Source of the DNA: JACKNG01 sp050184115
Lineage (GTDB): Bacteria > Pseudomonadota > Gammaproteobacteria > Ga0077536
DNA length: 64,000 nt
Reading direction: 5' to 3'
Assembly (NCBI GenBank): GCA_050184115.1
Contig: JBFXAQ010000001.1
Coordinates: forward strand, 1,116,001 to 1,180,000
This document shows positions 33,974 to 44,185 of this stretch, piece after piece. The notes beneath the pieces are model-generated. The model did not search any database and was not told where the DNA came from. It saw only the letters and a list, made by a program, of their open reading frames with translations. The position numbers and the translations under genes are program-made. Each line of letters starts with the position of its first letter. Position 1 is the stretch's first letter.

Positions 33974-35383
33974 TCAAGCGCCGATACGATGCATCGCTCG
34001 CCGTCGCGCGCGGCCCAGCAACATCGCCGCGGCGGATGCCAGCAGCAGCCCACCGGCCGGTAACGGGACGGGTGCGGTGGTCAAAAGAGCGAACTCGCCG
34101 TTGGCGAGTGCAAGGCCGCTCACTTCGTCGAGGGCACGCCCGTTGACGAAGCCCGTGGCGTTGACGGTCAATGCTGCGGATTCCGGGATCAGCGTCGCCC
34201 AGACGTCGAATGCGCCAAGGTCCGTGATGACACCGGGGGCGACGTTGAACACGCCGCCTGCCGCGAGCGCGCGCAGGTGGTTCGACTCGCCGATACCGTC
34301 GACGACGACACCGAGCATCGGGTCGTCGATCGCAAGATCCGTCAGGTTCAGATAGAGCAGCATGTCGAAACCGAGGAACCCGAACCCGTAGGCGCCCGGT
34401 CCGATGTCCATCCGCAGCACTGCGCCCCGGGCACCATTGGCGACGGCACGCAGGCCGTCGAACGCGCCGTGCAGCGCATCGACCAGCGCGCTGTCGAGCA
34501 GGCCGAAGATCTCGGCGCCGGACGCCAGGTCGGGGATGAACGGTGTCAACCGGCCATGCGACTGGAACGGATTACTCGCTCCCCACTGGCTCTCGACCAG
34601 GCCGAGATAGTTCTTCTGGCGCGTCCCGTTCAGCACGAGGCCGGTGCCGGTCGCCGCATTACCTGCGATCAGGAAGCGCCCGTCACCGCCACCGTTGTTC
34701 GCCGCACCCAGGCCGCCCTGGGTGTCGATGACCGTCGTCGCACCGGTCTCGACCGAACTGGCTAGGAACTTGATCGTGCCGCCGGCGCCGCCGCCGGCAC
34801 CCCATTGCGTGCCGGCGGAGACGCTGATCCGCGCCAGGGGATCGATGGTGACGTTGTTCAGTGCGTGCAGCGTGACACCAAGGTTGCCGGTAGCCGTCAA
34901 GACATCGCCCGCGGCGAAATTCAGATCACCCGCGAAGCGCCAGACCCGCGTGCCTTCGGCACCGAGAAAGGTTGTGAATGGTGTGCCGTGGACCGCCGAC
35001 GAAGCCGTGCCGTCGACGAGGACGTTCCCGCTCGCGGTGTCGAAGACGAACTCCGCGGCGCGCGCTTCGTGCACGAGCAGCGCGTGCCAATCGTGGGCGT
35101 ACCGCGACCGAACCCTGGATACGTGTTCATGCGGGTACCTTCCTCGAATCGACTTCTGGTTGTTGGTGTCGACGGATATTGGAAGGGCGCCGCGCCATTG
35201 GCAATCGCCCCGACGGCGCGGGACGCACCGGCCCATCGTCGATTCGGGGCATGGGCCGGGGACGGCGCGGGGGATGTCGATAGCGCACGGCGGCGCAGCG
35301 CGCATCGCTCGGCGCGGTGGCTGAGCGTAAGGGCGGTGGTCGTGCGCCGGTATCGTTGCTTCGTCCAAGCCGAGTCTGATCAA
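33974..35383 (-). CDS. VPLPA-CTERM surface protein, N-terminus uncertain
   Basis: The long frame ends in VPLPAGGLLLASAAAMLLGRARRR, a VPLPA-type exosortase sorting signal: motif, membrane helix, basic tail. The body is Gly/Ala-rich with beta-strand repeats (AAGDVLTATGNLGVTLHALNN, WGAGGGAGG), as in secreted proteins with a haemagglutinin-like fold. The true start is unclear. An ATG at 35130 has a good ribosome-binding site (gaggaaggt) but lies in another frame, and the in-frame residues before AAEFVFD do not form a signal peptide. A frameshift near 35050-35130, real or a sequencing error, is likely. The first ~85 residues of the quoted span are probably not translated. Confidence 0.6.
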   Translation of the reverse strand: MIRLGLDEATIPAHDHRPYAQPPRRAMRAAPPCAIDIPRAVPGPCPESTMGRCVPRRRGDCQWRGALPISVDTNNQKSIRGRYPHEHVSRVRSRYAHDWHALLVHEARAAEFVFDTASGNVLVDGTASSAVHGTPFTTFLGAEGTRVWRFAGDLNFAAGDVLTATGNLGVTLHALNNVTIDPLARISVSAGTQWGAGGGAGGTIKFLASSVETGATTVIDTQGGLGAANNGGGDGRFLIAGNAATGTGLVLNGTRQKNYLGLVESQWGASNPFQSHGRLTPFIPDLASGAEIFGLLDSALVDALHGAFDGLRAVANGARGAVLRMDIGPGAYGFGFLGFDMLLYLNLTDLAIDDPMLGVVVDGIGESNHLRALAAGGVFNVAPGVITDLGAFDVWATLIPESAALTVNATGFVNGRALDEVSGLALANGEFALLTTAPVPLPAGGLLLASAAAMLLGRARRRAMHRIGA

Positions 35384-35813
35384 GGCCTTGCCGACAAGCG
35401 GTTGCTTTGCCGTGCGTGCCCCGATGCCCTGCCCTGCATCGTGTCCGCGATGCCGCGGACCGTGCGCCGTGACGGGGCGGCGCCGTACGTTCCGAAGGCG
35501 GCTGCGTGGAGGTCCTCATTCGTAAACAATGATGGCGTCAGCAGCGTAGCGAGCCGGTGACTCGGTGTGGGTCGGTTGCGTGGCGCTGCTTGCCACCGAA
35601 CGTGTGCAGTTCGACGCGTGGTGTGATTGCGCACCGTCAGGGCGCCGTGCTGCTGCAGCACCTCACTGGCGCCGAAGGCCGAGACACGAGCGTCGACCTG
35701 CGGTGTCACCCGCAACAGGGTGGATGCCGGCGCGAGAGAGGCTGGCACGAGCGAGAGTGACAGCAGCGGCCGTCAACAGGCCACGTGCAGCGCGCGTCAC
35801 CGGCATCGGAGAC
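35384..35813. other. Gene-free region
   Basis: 430 nt between the surface-protein gene and the first flavin monooxygenase. Reading frames exist on both strands but have no ribosome-binding site or recognisable family character. I see nothing else. Confidence 0.4.
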
Positions 35814-37049
35814 TCAACCACCGCCCCCTGCCGCTGCCTCCTTTGCCGCCATGCGCGCCTTCAGCTGCTCCGGCGACTCGCGCACGATGTCCTCGTTCTG
35901 GTGGCTGTAAAGGTCGTAGGGTGTGGTGTCGAGATCCTCGAGCACGATGTCGCCCGCGAGCACGCCTTGTTTCCATTGCTGGTGGCGTGGTTCGTCGGCG
36001 TGGAACTCGGGCATGACCTCGTGCGCGAACAGGGTGAGGCTGTCGCAGATGTCCTGGTGCGAGGTCTTGCCGGCCTGGTTGAGCAGGATGACCTGGTCGA
36101 CGTTGGCCTGTTGGAACTGGCGCAGGCGCTTGCGGATGGTCTCCGGCGAGCCGATGAGGCCGTTGGTCAGCGCTGCCTTCGCCTTGTCGGAATTGCGCCA
36201 GTCCTGGTATTCGGCCCACAGGTTGCCGGTGCCGGGTGCGTCGATGCCCTTACGTCCGTAGTAGGAGAGGGCGAAGATGAAGAAGGTCCAGCCGGAAGCC
36301 TTGGCGATCGCTTCCTCGTCGGTCTGCGCACACATGAAGCCGTTGACGATGGCGACGTTCGGGTTGACGGCGTATTCGGTCAGGCGCTGCTGCTCGTTGA
36401 GCAGCATGTTGTAGTACTTGTTGACCCACGCGGTGGCGGCTTCGGGCGAGACGAAGGAGAAGCCGAGTGCGCCCATGCCCCAGCGCCCGGCATTGGCGAT
36501 GGTCTGGATGTTGGAGCAGGCCACCCACAGCGGCGGATGCGGTTTCTGGTAGGGCTTGGGGATGACGTTGCGCGCGGGGAAGTCGTAATACTCGCCGTGG
36601 AACTCCCAGCTGGTCTCGGTGAACATCGGCATGATCGCCTTGACCGCTTCCTCCCAACGATCGCGCTTGTCGCGCACGCGCACGCCGAAGGGGTGCAGCT
36701 CGGCCGGCCCGGCGCCCTCGCCCATGCCGAACTCGACCCGTCCGCCCGAGATCAGGTCGAGCGTGGCGACGCGCTCGGCGACCCGGTGCGGCTGGTTGGT
36801 GGTGAGCTGGATGATGCCGTGACCGAGACGGATGTTCTTCGTCCGCTGGCTGGCGGCGGCGAGGAAGACTTCGGGCGCGGTGGAATGCGAATACTCCTCG
36901 AGGAAGTGGTGTTCGACCTCCCAGGCGTAATCGAAACCGAGTTGGTCGGCGAGCGCGATCTGTTCGAGCGATTGCTGGAACAACTCGTACTCGGCGAGTT
37001 CCGTCCACGGCCGCGGCAGCTGGTGTTCGTAGAAGATGCCGAACTTCAT
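35814..37049 (-). CDS. Luciferase-like (LLM class) flavin-dependent monooxygenase
   Basis: 411 residues from the ATG at 37049 (MKFGIFYEHQLPRPW), the usual start of this family. The bacterial-luciferase TIM barrel is indicated by YAWEVEHHFLEEYS, the SGGRVEFGMGEGAG loop and IGSPETIRKRLRQF near the C-terminus. These enzymes use reduced flavin and oxygen on varied organic substrates, which cannot be read here. It is transcribed away from a second member of the same family, so the two probably act in one catabolic route. Confidence 0.85.
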   Translation of the reverse strand: MKFGIFYEHQLPRPWTELAEYELFQQSLEQIALADQLGFDYAWEVEHHFLEEYSHSTAPEVFLAAASQRTKNIRLGHGIIQLTTNQPHRVAERVATLDLISGGRVEFGMGEGAGPAELHPFGVRVRDKRDRWEEAVKAIMPMFTETSWEFHGEYYDFPARNVIPKPYQKPHPPLWVACSNIQTIANAGRWGMGALGFSFVSPEAATAWVNKYYNMLLNEQQRLTEYAVNPNVAIVNGFMCAQTDEEAIAKASGWTFFIFALSYYGRKGIDAPGTGNLWAEYQDWRNSDKAKAALTNGLIGSPETIRKRLRQFQQANVDQVILLNQAGKTSHQDICDSLTLFAHEVMPEFHADEPRHQQWKQGVLAGDIVLEDLDTTPYDLYSHQNEDIVRESPEQLKARMAAKEAAAGGGG

Positions 37050-37192
37050 CGGTAAGCCTCGTCGATGCGGGGTCCGTGCAAGCCTAGGCAGGGGCAGGTG
37101 TTGCGTCAATCGGGCGCGCCGTCGCCGCGCGGTAAGCCGCCCGCGGGGCCGCTTACACTGCCGTCGCGGTACGGGCAGCGGAGGAGAACGCG

Positions 37193-38239
37193 ATGCACTA
37201 CTCGATTTTCTACAGTCTGCAGGCGCCGGCCGAGTTCGGAGTCAGCCCGGCGCAAGTCTATGCCGAGGCGCTCGATCAGATCGCCTGCGCCGACGAACTC
37301 GGCCTCCATCAGGTGTGGTTGACCGAGCATCATTTCCTCGCCGACGGTTATTGTCCCGCGCCGATGATCGCGGCGGCGGCGATCGCCGGACGCACACGTC
37401 GAATCCGTATCGGCCAGGGCGTGGTGCTGGCGCCGTTCTACGGTCACCCGTTGCGCCTGGCCGAAGACACCGCGGTGCTGGACCTCGCCTCCGGTGGGCG
37501 CTTCGAACTCGGCATCGGGCGCGGCTACCGGCCACACGAGTTCGCCGCTTTTGGCGTCGACATCAGGCGCCGCAAGGCGATGACCGAGGAAGCGCTCGAC
37601 ATCGTCCGCCGCGCGCTGACAGGCGAACGCTTCGGTCATCGTGGGCGCTTCTACCAGTTCGACGACGTGCAGTTGTCACCGCTGCCAGCGCAACGGCCTT
37701 TCCCGCCGATCTGGCTCGGTGCGGGGACGGCGAAATCTCGTCGCGAAGCTGCCGAGCGCGGCCACCCGTTGTTGATTTCGTTGATCACGAACCTTGCCGA
37801 AACGCGCCACGAGTTCGACGATTACACCGCCTCACTGCGCGCTTGCGGGCGCGACCCGGCCGAGTATCCGCGCGCGCTGATCCGCGAGTTCTACGTTGCC
37901 GATGACCACGCGCGCGCCTGGGACGAGGTCAAGCCGTATTTCCTGCATATCTACCGCAAGGTCTACTGCGCACCCTTTCTGCCGTTCTGGGATGACGAGG
38001 CGGATGGCACTCGGCGCCGGGTCGACTCGCCGGACGATCCGTACTTCGAAACGGAACGCTTCCGTCGCGACCGCCACATCATCGGCGATCCCGAATTCTG
38101 CGCGCGCGAGTTGCGCCGCTATCGTGACGAGGTCGGCGTCGACAACATGATCCTGCGCATGCAGTTTCCAGGGCAGCCGCACGCGCAGGTCATACGCTCA
38201 CTGGAACTGCTGGTGCGCGAGGTCATCCCGCGGGTGTAG
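37193..38239 (+). CDS. Luciferase-like (LLM class) flavin-dependent monooxygenase
   Basis: 348 residues starting MHYSIFYSLQAPAEFG, with ribosome-binding site gcggaggag before the ATG. Family marks are VWLTEHHFLADGYCPAP, LASGGRFELGIGRGY and GDPEFCARELRRYR. It is divergent from the LLM gene at 35814-37049, with ~140 bp between the starts, so a shared regulator is plausible. The substrate is unknown. Confidence 0.88.
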   Translation: MHYSIFYSLQAPAEFGVSPAQVYAEALDQIACADELGLHQVWLTEHHFLADGYCPAPMIAAAAIAGRTRRIRIGQGVVLAPFYGHPLRLAEDTAVLDLASGGRFELGIGRGYRPHEFAAFGVDIRRRKAMTEEALDIVRRALTGERFGHRGRFYQFDDVQLSPLPAQRPFPPIWLGAGTAKSRREAAERGHPLLISLITNLAETRHEFDDYTASLRACGRDPAEYPRALIREFYVADDHARAWDEVKPYFLHIYRKVYCAPFLPFWDDEADGTRRRVDSPDDPYFETERFRRDRHIIGDPEFCARELRRYRDEVGVDNMILRMQFPGQPHAQVIRSLELLVREVIPRV

Positions 38240-38399
38240 CGTCGGTGCGCGGGAGGCGCTGCGAACGGGTCAGCCGGCGTCCGCCGGGTTTGCGGCCACG
38301 CCACCAGTTCCCAGGGCGTGTTCGCGACGGCGGACTGGGGGCGTTCGCTGGCAAGGTGGGGCACCACAAGTGCCGGGCCGACGATCACTGTCGGCGGAT

Positions 38400-41300
38400 T
38401 CAGGCGTTCGGACCGGCGCCGACGACGGATTCCAGCGCCACCACCAGCGCCTGTTCGTCGAGTGGTTTGGCCAGTACCGGTACGCCGTCGCGGCGTAAGG
38501 CCTCGATGCCGGCGCCGTCGAGATTGCCGCTGATGACCACGGCCGGAAATTCCGGACGGTGCCGCCGCAGGGTTTCGACCAACTGGTGGCCACTGAGGCC
38601 CGGCATGGCCTGGTCGGTGAGCAGCACGTCGAAGTTGTCCGGCGTGGCGCGGAAACGTCGTTCCGCCTCGCGGCCATTGGCGCAGGTCGTGACCGTCGCG
38701 CCGAGTTCGCCGAGCAACTCTCCGAGAAAGCCGAGCATGGCGCCGTCGTCGTCGACGGCGAGGATGCGCAGACCAGGGCGCAGCGTCGCCGTCGCGCGCG
38801 GCGGCGCCGACGCTTGAACCAGGCCACGTCCGGCGACCGCTGGCAACAGCACGCGGAAGGTGGTGCCGGCACCCGGTCGCGTCTCGACCAGGATGTGGCC
38901 ATGCGCACGGTGCAACACGCCGTGTACCACGGCCAGGCCCATGCCGGTGCCCTTGCCGACTTCCTTGGTGGTGTAGAACGGCTCGAACAGGCGCCGCAGG
39001 CCATCGTCGTCGATGCCGCAGCCGTCGTCGCTGACCGCGATCTCGACGTAGCTGCCGACGATCGGCTGATGGCAGGCCGCGCACTCGACGGCGTCGAACT
39101 CGCGCAGGCCGAGGCGGACGTGGATCCGACCGTGTTCGCCGATGGCGTCGCGTGCGTTGACCACCAGGTTGACCAGGACCTGGTGCAGTTCGACGCCGTC
39201 GATCAGCACTACCGGCAGGTCGCCCGGCGGTGGTTCGAGACGGTAGTGGATGCCCGCAGGAATCACCGCTTCGAGCATGCTCGATGCTTCGCTGACGATG
39301 ACGCCCGGATCGAGTGGCTTGACGTCCTCACCTGGCGTGCCGCGACTGAAGGCCAGCATCTTGCTCACGAGATCACGGCCGCGTTCGCCCGCCGCGACGA
39401 TGGCCTCCAGGTATTCGATCAGCTTGGGCGGGCCGTCGGCGCCGTAGCGACGCAGGGCCAGTGCGCCGAAACCGAGCACGCCGCCGAGGATGTTGTTGAA
39501 GTCGTGCGCGATGCCGCCGGTGAGCTGACCGATCGCCTCCATCTTCTGCGCCTGCTGCACCTGGCGGCGCATGCGTTCGTTCTCGTCCTCGAAAGAACGC
39601 TGCGCGGTCATGTCTTCGAAGATGCCGACATGGCCGAGCACCAGGTCGCCGTTGCGCACCGGGGCGGCGCGGACGTGGACGTGGAGCACCTCGCCCGTCT
39701 GGCGGACGATGCGGTACTCGCGATCGAACTCGCTGCCGCCCTCGGCGATATAGCGATCCCAGGCGCCGAGCGCTTCCTTGCGATCGTCGGGATGGACCGA
39801 GCCGGCCCAGGCGCGGTTGAACGAGCCCTTGACCGCGCGGCCGAGCATGGCGCGGACGACGGGATTGGCGTAGGTGATGCGCCCGGCGAGATCACTCATG
39901 CACACGCCGACGGGCGAGTGTTCGATGAGCGCCCGCAGGCGCGCCTCGCTCTCGGCCAGCGCGGCCTCGGCGCGCTTGCGCTCGGTGATGTCGATGTGGA
40001 TGCCGGCGCCGGTGAGCGCGCGGCCATCGTCGTCGCGCGCCATGATCGCGCCGCGGTCCAATACCCACGCCCAGTTGCCGTCCTTGGTGCGTAAGCGCGT
40101 CTCGTGGGCGTAGGTGTCCGTCGCACCGCTCAGCAAGGCCTCCAACTCGCGGTCGATGGTCGGCAGGTCCTGGGGATGGACGAGGTCGCGCCAGGTGGAG
40201 ATGTCGGGTGCGAGTTCAGCCACTTCGTAGCCGAGCATGCCGGCCCAGCGTTCGTCGACCTGGTGGGCGCCACTGACGATATCCCAATCGTAGAGGCCGA
40301 CATCGGCGCTGCGTAGCACCAGTTCCAGGCGCGCCTTGGAGGCCGCCAGTTCCTCGTCGGCGCGTTTGCGGGCGTGGATGTCGAGTTGCACGCCGGCCAT
40401 GCGCAGCGGTTGGCCGTCGGCGTCGCGCTCGGCGACATAACTGCGGCTCAGCATCCACCGCCAGGTGCCGTCGGCGTGGCGGGCACGTGCCTCGGTCTCG
40501 ATATAGGCGCTGTATCCGGCCAGGTGTCTTTCGACCAGGGCCATGATGTGCGCGTGTTCGGCGGGATGGAGCAGGGCAATCCAGTCGTCGACGTGGCGGA
40601 AGTGCGCGGCGTCATAGCCCAGCAGCCGGGCGAGTTCGGCGTTGACCGTGAAGCCGCCGCCGGGCACGTCCCATTCCCACGCGCCGAGTCCGGCCATGGC
40701 GGCGATGTGTTCGAGACGGTTCTCCTGCTCGCGCAGGTTGGCCGCGGCGACGTGCTGCTCGTGGACGTCGACGTGGACGCCGCTGAGTCGCGTTGGCTGG
40801 CCGTGCCGATCGCGCGCACTGACGTTGGCGCGGCTCAACACCCAGCGCCACTCGCCGGCCGCGGTGCGCATGCGGTATTCGGCCAGGTAGGGCACGTTGG
40901 CATCGGCGAGGTGGGCGTCCTTGATGGCGCGCAGGGCGGGCAGGTCCTCGACATGCACCAGCTCCCGCCAGGCATCGGCCGTGCGTGGACGGGATGCCTC
41001 GTCGTAGCCGAGACGCGCCAGCCACTGCGGGCTGATTACCAGTGCGTCCGTCGCGAGGTCCCATTCCCACAGCCCGATCGGGGTCGTCTGCAGGATGATC
41101 TCGAGACGCTCCTGCTCAGCCGCGAGGGCCGTCTGCACTTGTTTCTGTTGCGTGATGTCGAGATGCATGCCCGACATGCGGCGTGGCTGGCCGAACGCGT
41201 CACGCGCCGTGACCATGCCGCGATCGAGAACCCAGAGCCAACTGCCGAACGCACTGCGCAGCCGGTGTTCGCTCTCGTAGTAAGGCGTCTCGCCGGCGAT

Positions 41301-42413
41301 GTGGGCCTCGATCCTGCGCCACACCATGGCGTGGTCATCGGGATGGACGAGACGCTCCCAGCTGTCGAGATCGGGCGCGACTTCATTCGGTTGGTAGCCG
41401 AGCATCTCGGCCCAGCGCGGATTGAAGCGTACCTTGTCGGAGTCCAGTTCCCAGTCCCAGATGCCGGCCTTGGCGCCGTCGATGACGAACTCGAGCCACG
41501 CACGCTGCTCGTCGCGTTCGCGTTGGGCGCGATCACGCTGCAGGTGGCCAGCAGCGCGGCGCGCGGCGAGTTCGGTCAGCGGCAGATCGATGTCGCCCGA
41601 ATCGGCGAGCCGCGGCCCGCCGATCCACAGCAGCCCCAGCGCATGGCCGTCGTCGTCGACCAGCGGCGTCAGTTCGACGGTTTCCAGAGGCTCCACGAGC
41701 AGCGGATCGCCCTCGCAGGCGAGCAGCGCGTCGCGGCCGAGGGTGAGGGTGGAGCGCGGATTGAAGGCGGCGGTGGTGCCGGCACGGGCGAAGCGGGGCG
41801 GCGCGGTGTGGCCCTCGGCATGCCAGTAGGCCATCACGTCGACGTTGTCGTGGCCGTTGCGGAAGGCGAGCACGGCGGTTACGCGGGCGTGGCGCGCAAC
41901 GCCTACCGCCTCGGCGAGGACGGCAAAGCGGTCGTCGCGTTCCACCTGTCGCGCCATGATGCGCAACGCACGCCGCTGGCGTTCGATGGCGCTGACGTCC
42001 GTCCGCAGCGACAGGTAGCCCGTGGTCACGCCGGCGGCGTCGCGCAATGGCAGGATGCTCGATTGCACCCAGTAGGGCTCGCCGGACTTGGTGCGATTCT
42101 CGATGACGCCGTGCCAGGCCTGGCCACCGGCGATGGTCCGCCACAGGTTGCGGTAGAAGGCGGGGGGATGCGCCCCCGACTTGAGGAGACGGTGACTGGC
42201 GCCGAGCAGCTCCGCGCGGCTGTAGCCGCTGATGGCGCAGAAATGTTCGTTCACGGCGACGATACGCCCCTGCGCGTCCGTGACGGAGACGATGGCATGC
42301 GCATCGAGGGCGCCACGCAGCGCATCGAGTTCGCGGGCCATGGCCTCGACGATCGGCACGCCGATGTCGGCGGCGCGCAGGGTGAGGAATTCCGGCGAAG
42401 GGCTGCTCGTCAT
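38400..42413 (-). CDS. Hybrid sensor histidine kinase with six PAS domains
   Basis: A 1337-residue protein. PAS domains start near 28, 325, 440, 565, 690 and 825, each with the (W/Y)(D/E)W...GY core. A GAF-like stretch lies between the first two. The dimerisation domain has the acceptor His970 in GGIAHDFNN. A HATPase domain follows (N box LVNARDAIG, GTGMGLAVVHG), and then a receiver with Asp1267 in LLTDQAMPG. No membrane segment is visible, so the kinase is cytoplasmic. It overlaps the upstream HD-GYP gene by ATGA. It probably senses redox or ligand changes and passes phosphate within this operon. Confidence 0.9.
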   Translation of the reverse strand: MTSSPSPEFLTLRAADIGVPIVEAMARELDALRGALDAHAIVSVTDAQGRIVAVNEHFCAISGYSRAELLGASHRLLKSGAHPPAFYRNLWRTIAGGQAWHGVIENRTKSGEPYWVQSSILPLRDAAGVTTGYLSLRTDVSAIERQRRALRIMARQVERDDRFAVLAEAVGVARHARVTAVLAFRNGHDNVDVMAYWHAEGHTAPPRFARAGTTAAFNPRSTLTLGRDALLACEGDPLLVEPLETVELTPLVDDDGHALGLLWIGGPRLADSGDIDLPLTELAARRAAGHLQRDRAQRERDEQRAWLEFVIDGAKAGIWDWELDSDKVRFNPRWAEMLGYQPNEVAPDLDSWERLVHPDDHAMVWRRIEAHIAGETPYYESEHRLRSAFGSWLWVLDRGMVTARDAFGQPRRMSGMHLDITQQKQVQTALAAEQERLEIILQTTPIGLWEWDLATDALVISPQWLARLGYDEASRPRTADAWRELVHVEDLPALRAIKDAHLADANVPYLAEYRMRTAAGEWRWVLSRANVSARDRHGQPTRLSGVHVDVHEQHVAAANLREQENRLEHIAAMAGLGAWEWDVPGGGFTVNAELARLLGYDAAHFRHVDDWIALLHPAEHAHIMALVERHLAGYSAYIETEARARHADGTWRWMLSRSYVAERDADGQPLRMAGVQLDIHARKRADEELAASKARLELVLRSADVGLYDWDIVSGAHQVDERWAGMLGYEVAELAPDISTWRDLVHPQDLPTIDRELEALLSGATDTYAHETRLRTKDGNWAWVLDRGAIMARDDDGRALTGAGIHIDITERKRAEAALAESEARLRALIEHSPVGVCMSDLAGRITYANPVVRAMLGRAVKGSFNRAWAGSVHPDDRKEALGAWDRYIAEGGSEFDREYRIVRQTGEVLHVHVRAAPVRNGDLVLGHVGIFEDMTAQRSFEDENERMRRQVQQAQKMEAIGQLTGGIAHDFNNILGGVLGFGALALRRYGADGPPKLIEYLEAIVAAGERGRDLVSKMLAFSRGTPGEDVKPLDPGVIVSEASSMLEAVIPAGIHYRLEPPPGDLPVVLIDGVELHQVLVNLVVNARDAIGEHGRIHVRLGLREFDAVECAACHQPIVGSYVEIAVSDDGCGIDDDGLRRLFEPFYTTKEVGKGTGMGLAVVHGVLHRAHGHILVETRPGAGTTFRVLLPAVAGRGLVQASAPPRATATLRPGLRILAVDDDGAMLGFLGELLGELGATVTTCANGREAERRFRATPDNFDVLLTDQAMPGLSGHQLVETLRRHRPEFPAVVISGNLDGAGIEALRRDGVPVLAKPLDEQALVVALESVVGAGPNA

Positions 42414-43513
42414 CCGTCGTCGCCCGGTACGCGCACGCCGGTGGCGACGACGGCGGTGAACAACGAACGGCCGAGGTCATCCTCCTCGATCGCGGGCGGC
42501 GCGACCTCGGGCAGGCCGGTGACGAGATCGCGGAAGGCGCGCATCAGGGCAGGGTCACGCCAGCCGCGGTCGCATTCGCCCTGCATGATCGCCAGCGCTT
42601 CCTCGGCCGCCATGCCGCCCTTGTAGGCGCGCGCATTGGTCAGCGCGTCGAAGATGTCGCACAACTGGAATACGCGAGCGAGCAGGGGGATCTGCGCGCC
42701 GGCGAGGCCGTCGGGGTAACCGCTGCCATCCCAGCGTTCGTGGTGGGAGCGGACGATGGGCGCGGTCAGGTGCAGGCTGCGCAGGCTCGCGCACAGGCGG
42801 TCGCCGATGAGCGTGTGGGTGCGCATGATGGCCCATTCGTCGTCGTCGAGCGGCCCGCGCTTGAGCAGCACGCGGTCGGGAATACCGAGCTTGCCGATGT
42901 CGTGCAGGACGCCGCCGCGACGCAGGGCGAGCAGTTGCTCGGGGCCGAGGCCGAGCGCGCGGCCGAAGCGCACGGAGAGCTCCGCCAGGCGCGAGCAGTG
43001 ATCGCCGGTGGCGCCGTCGCGTGCCTCGACCATGCGGGCAAGCGCGAACATGACCTCCTCGGCGCTGTCGAGCTGATCGGTGAGGCGCTTGCGGCTGACC
43101 GCGCTCTCGATGCGCGCGATGAGTTCGGTGGCCTGGTAGGGTTTGCGCACGAAATCGGTCGCGCCGGCGGCGAAGCTCCGTTCGAGCTGGTCGGCGGACG
43201 AACTGCCGGTCACGACGATGATCGGCAGCATGGCATCGCCGAGCACCCGGCGGACGTGGCGGCAGACGTCATCGCCACTCATGTCCGGCATGTGCTGGTC
43301 GAGCAGGATGACGTCGTAGGTCGCGCGGGCCAGGCAGGCGATGGCTGCCGCACCGCCGCCGACCGCCTCGACTGCGTAGTCCGGGGCTTCGAGGATTTCG
43401 GCCGCCAGCGAGCGCTGCAAGGGATCGTCGTCGACGATCAGCACGCGCGAGGGCATGGCGTCGGCCAGCGCGGCCATGACGTCGAAGCGGGCACCAGGGG
43501 CCTGGCCGTTCAC
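42410..43513 (-). CDS. Response regulator with HD-GYP domain
   Basis: 367 residues. A receiver domain (VLIVDDDPLQRS at the start, phospho-Asp in VILLDQHMPDMSG) is joined to an HD-GYP phosphodiesterase domain (HDIGKLGIPD, HHERWDGSGYPDGL). HD-GYP domains degrade cyclic di-GMP. ATGA overlaps link it to both neighbours, so it is presumably an output of the adjacent hybrid kinase. Confidence 0.9.
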   Translation of the reverse strand: MNGQAPGARFDVMAALADAMPSRVLIVDDDPLQRSLAAEILEAPDYAVEAVGGGAAAIACLARATYDVILLDQHMPDMSGDDVCRHVRRVLGDAMLPIIVVTGSSSADQLERSFAAGATDFVRKPYQATELIARIESAVSRKRLTDQLDSAEEVMFALARMVEARDGATGDHCSRLAELSVRFGRALGLGPEQLLALRRGGVLHDIGKLGIPDRVLLKRGPLDDDEWAIMRTHTLIGDRLCASLRSLHLTAPIVRSHHERWDGSGYPDGLAGAQIPLLARVFQLCDIFDALTNARAYKGGMAAEEALAIMQGECDRGWRDPALMRAFRDLVTGLPEVAPPAIEEDDLGRSLFTAVVATGVRVPGDDG

Positions 43514-44082
43514 TGCGCCGATACCTCGAGCGAAGTGAGGCCGAGCAGCGCGACCAGGGCGTCGAGGTCGAACGGTTTGGCCAGGCAGCGCTCAGCGCCG
43601 GCGGCGCAGATGCGTTCGACGTTGTCGACCGTCGGATAGCCGGTCATGGCGATGACCCGGATGCCGCGGCTCGCCGGGTCGGCCTTGATGCGGTTGCAGA
43701 CGGCAAAGCCATCGAGACCCGGCATCATGAGATCGAGCAGGACCACGGCCGGGCGAAAACGCAACAGGGCGAGGCCCGCGTCGAAACCGTCGGCGGCGAT
43801 CGCGGTCGCTGCTCCGGCCTCGCGCAGCACCTCGTCGAGCAGGCCGGCGAGCATCGCGTCGTCGTCGACGATGAGCACGCGCAGCGGGCCGCTGGCCGGA
43901 AAGCGCACCGCGATGCCACGGGCCGCCGCGAAGCGTTCCACGGCCGCGCGCGAGAAGCGGCGGTGGCCGCCGGGGGTCACGATGGCTTCGAGTTCGCCGC
44001 GGCTGGCCCAGGTGCGGACCGTGACCGGTGAGACGTGGAGCAAAGCGGCGACGTCGGCCGGCGTCAGTGCGTGTTCTTCCAT
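43510..44082 (-). CDS. MerR-like HTH fused to a receiver domain
   Basis: 190 residues from the ATG at 44082 (MEEHALTPADVAALL). Residues 1-55 are a MerR/excisionase-type winged helix (HVSPVTVRTWASRGELEAI...GHRRFSRAAVERF). A full receiver follows (VLIVDDDAMLAG, phospho-Asp in VVLLDLMMPGLDG, Lys in CLAKPFD). The domain order is reversed compared with common response regulators. It heads the three-gene signalling operon. A 20-bp palindrome in the region upstream may be its target. Confidence 0.85.
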   Translation of the reverse strand: MEEHALTPADVAALLHVSPVTVRTWASRGELEAIVTPGGHRRFSRAAVERFAAARGIAVRFPASGPLRVLIVDDDAMLAGLLDEVLREAGAATAIAADGFDAGLALLRFRPAVVLLDLMMPGLDGFAVCNRIKADPASRGIRVIAMTGYPTVDNVERICAAGAERCLAKPFDLDALVALLGLTSLEVSAQ

Positions 44083-44185
44083 CTGCATGGCGGACGTTCA
44101 CCCCTCGTGATCTGAACCGTGAACCACCGGGCCGCCGTTGGCGACGGTGACTTGCGCGCGGTGATAGCGAATAGAGCGTTTCGAG

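Noticed and set aside
35380..35748. Possible small gene upstream of the VPLPA-CTERM gene
   Set aside because: No ribosome-binding site, no recognisable composition or neighbour logic.
38559..42626. Long plus-strand frames opposite the six-PAS kinase
   Set aside because: Antisense shadows with repetitive D/H/V/A composition; the kinase frame carries all domain motifs.
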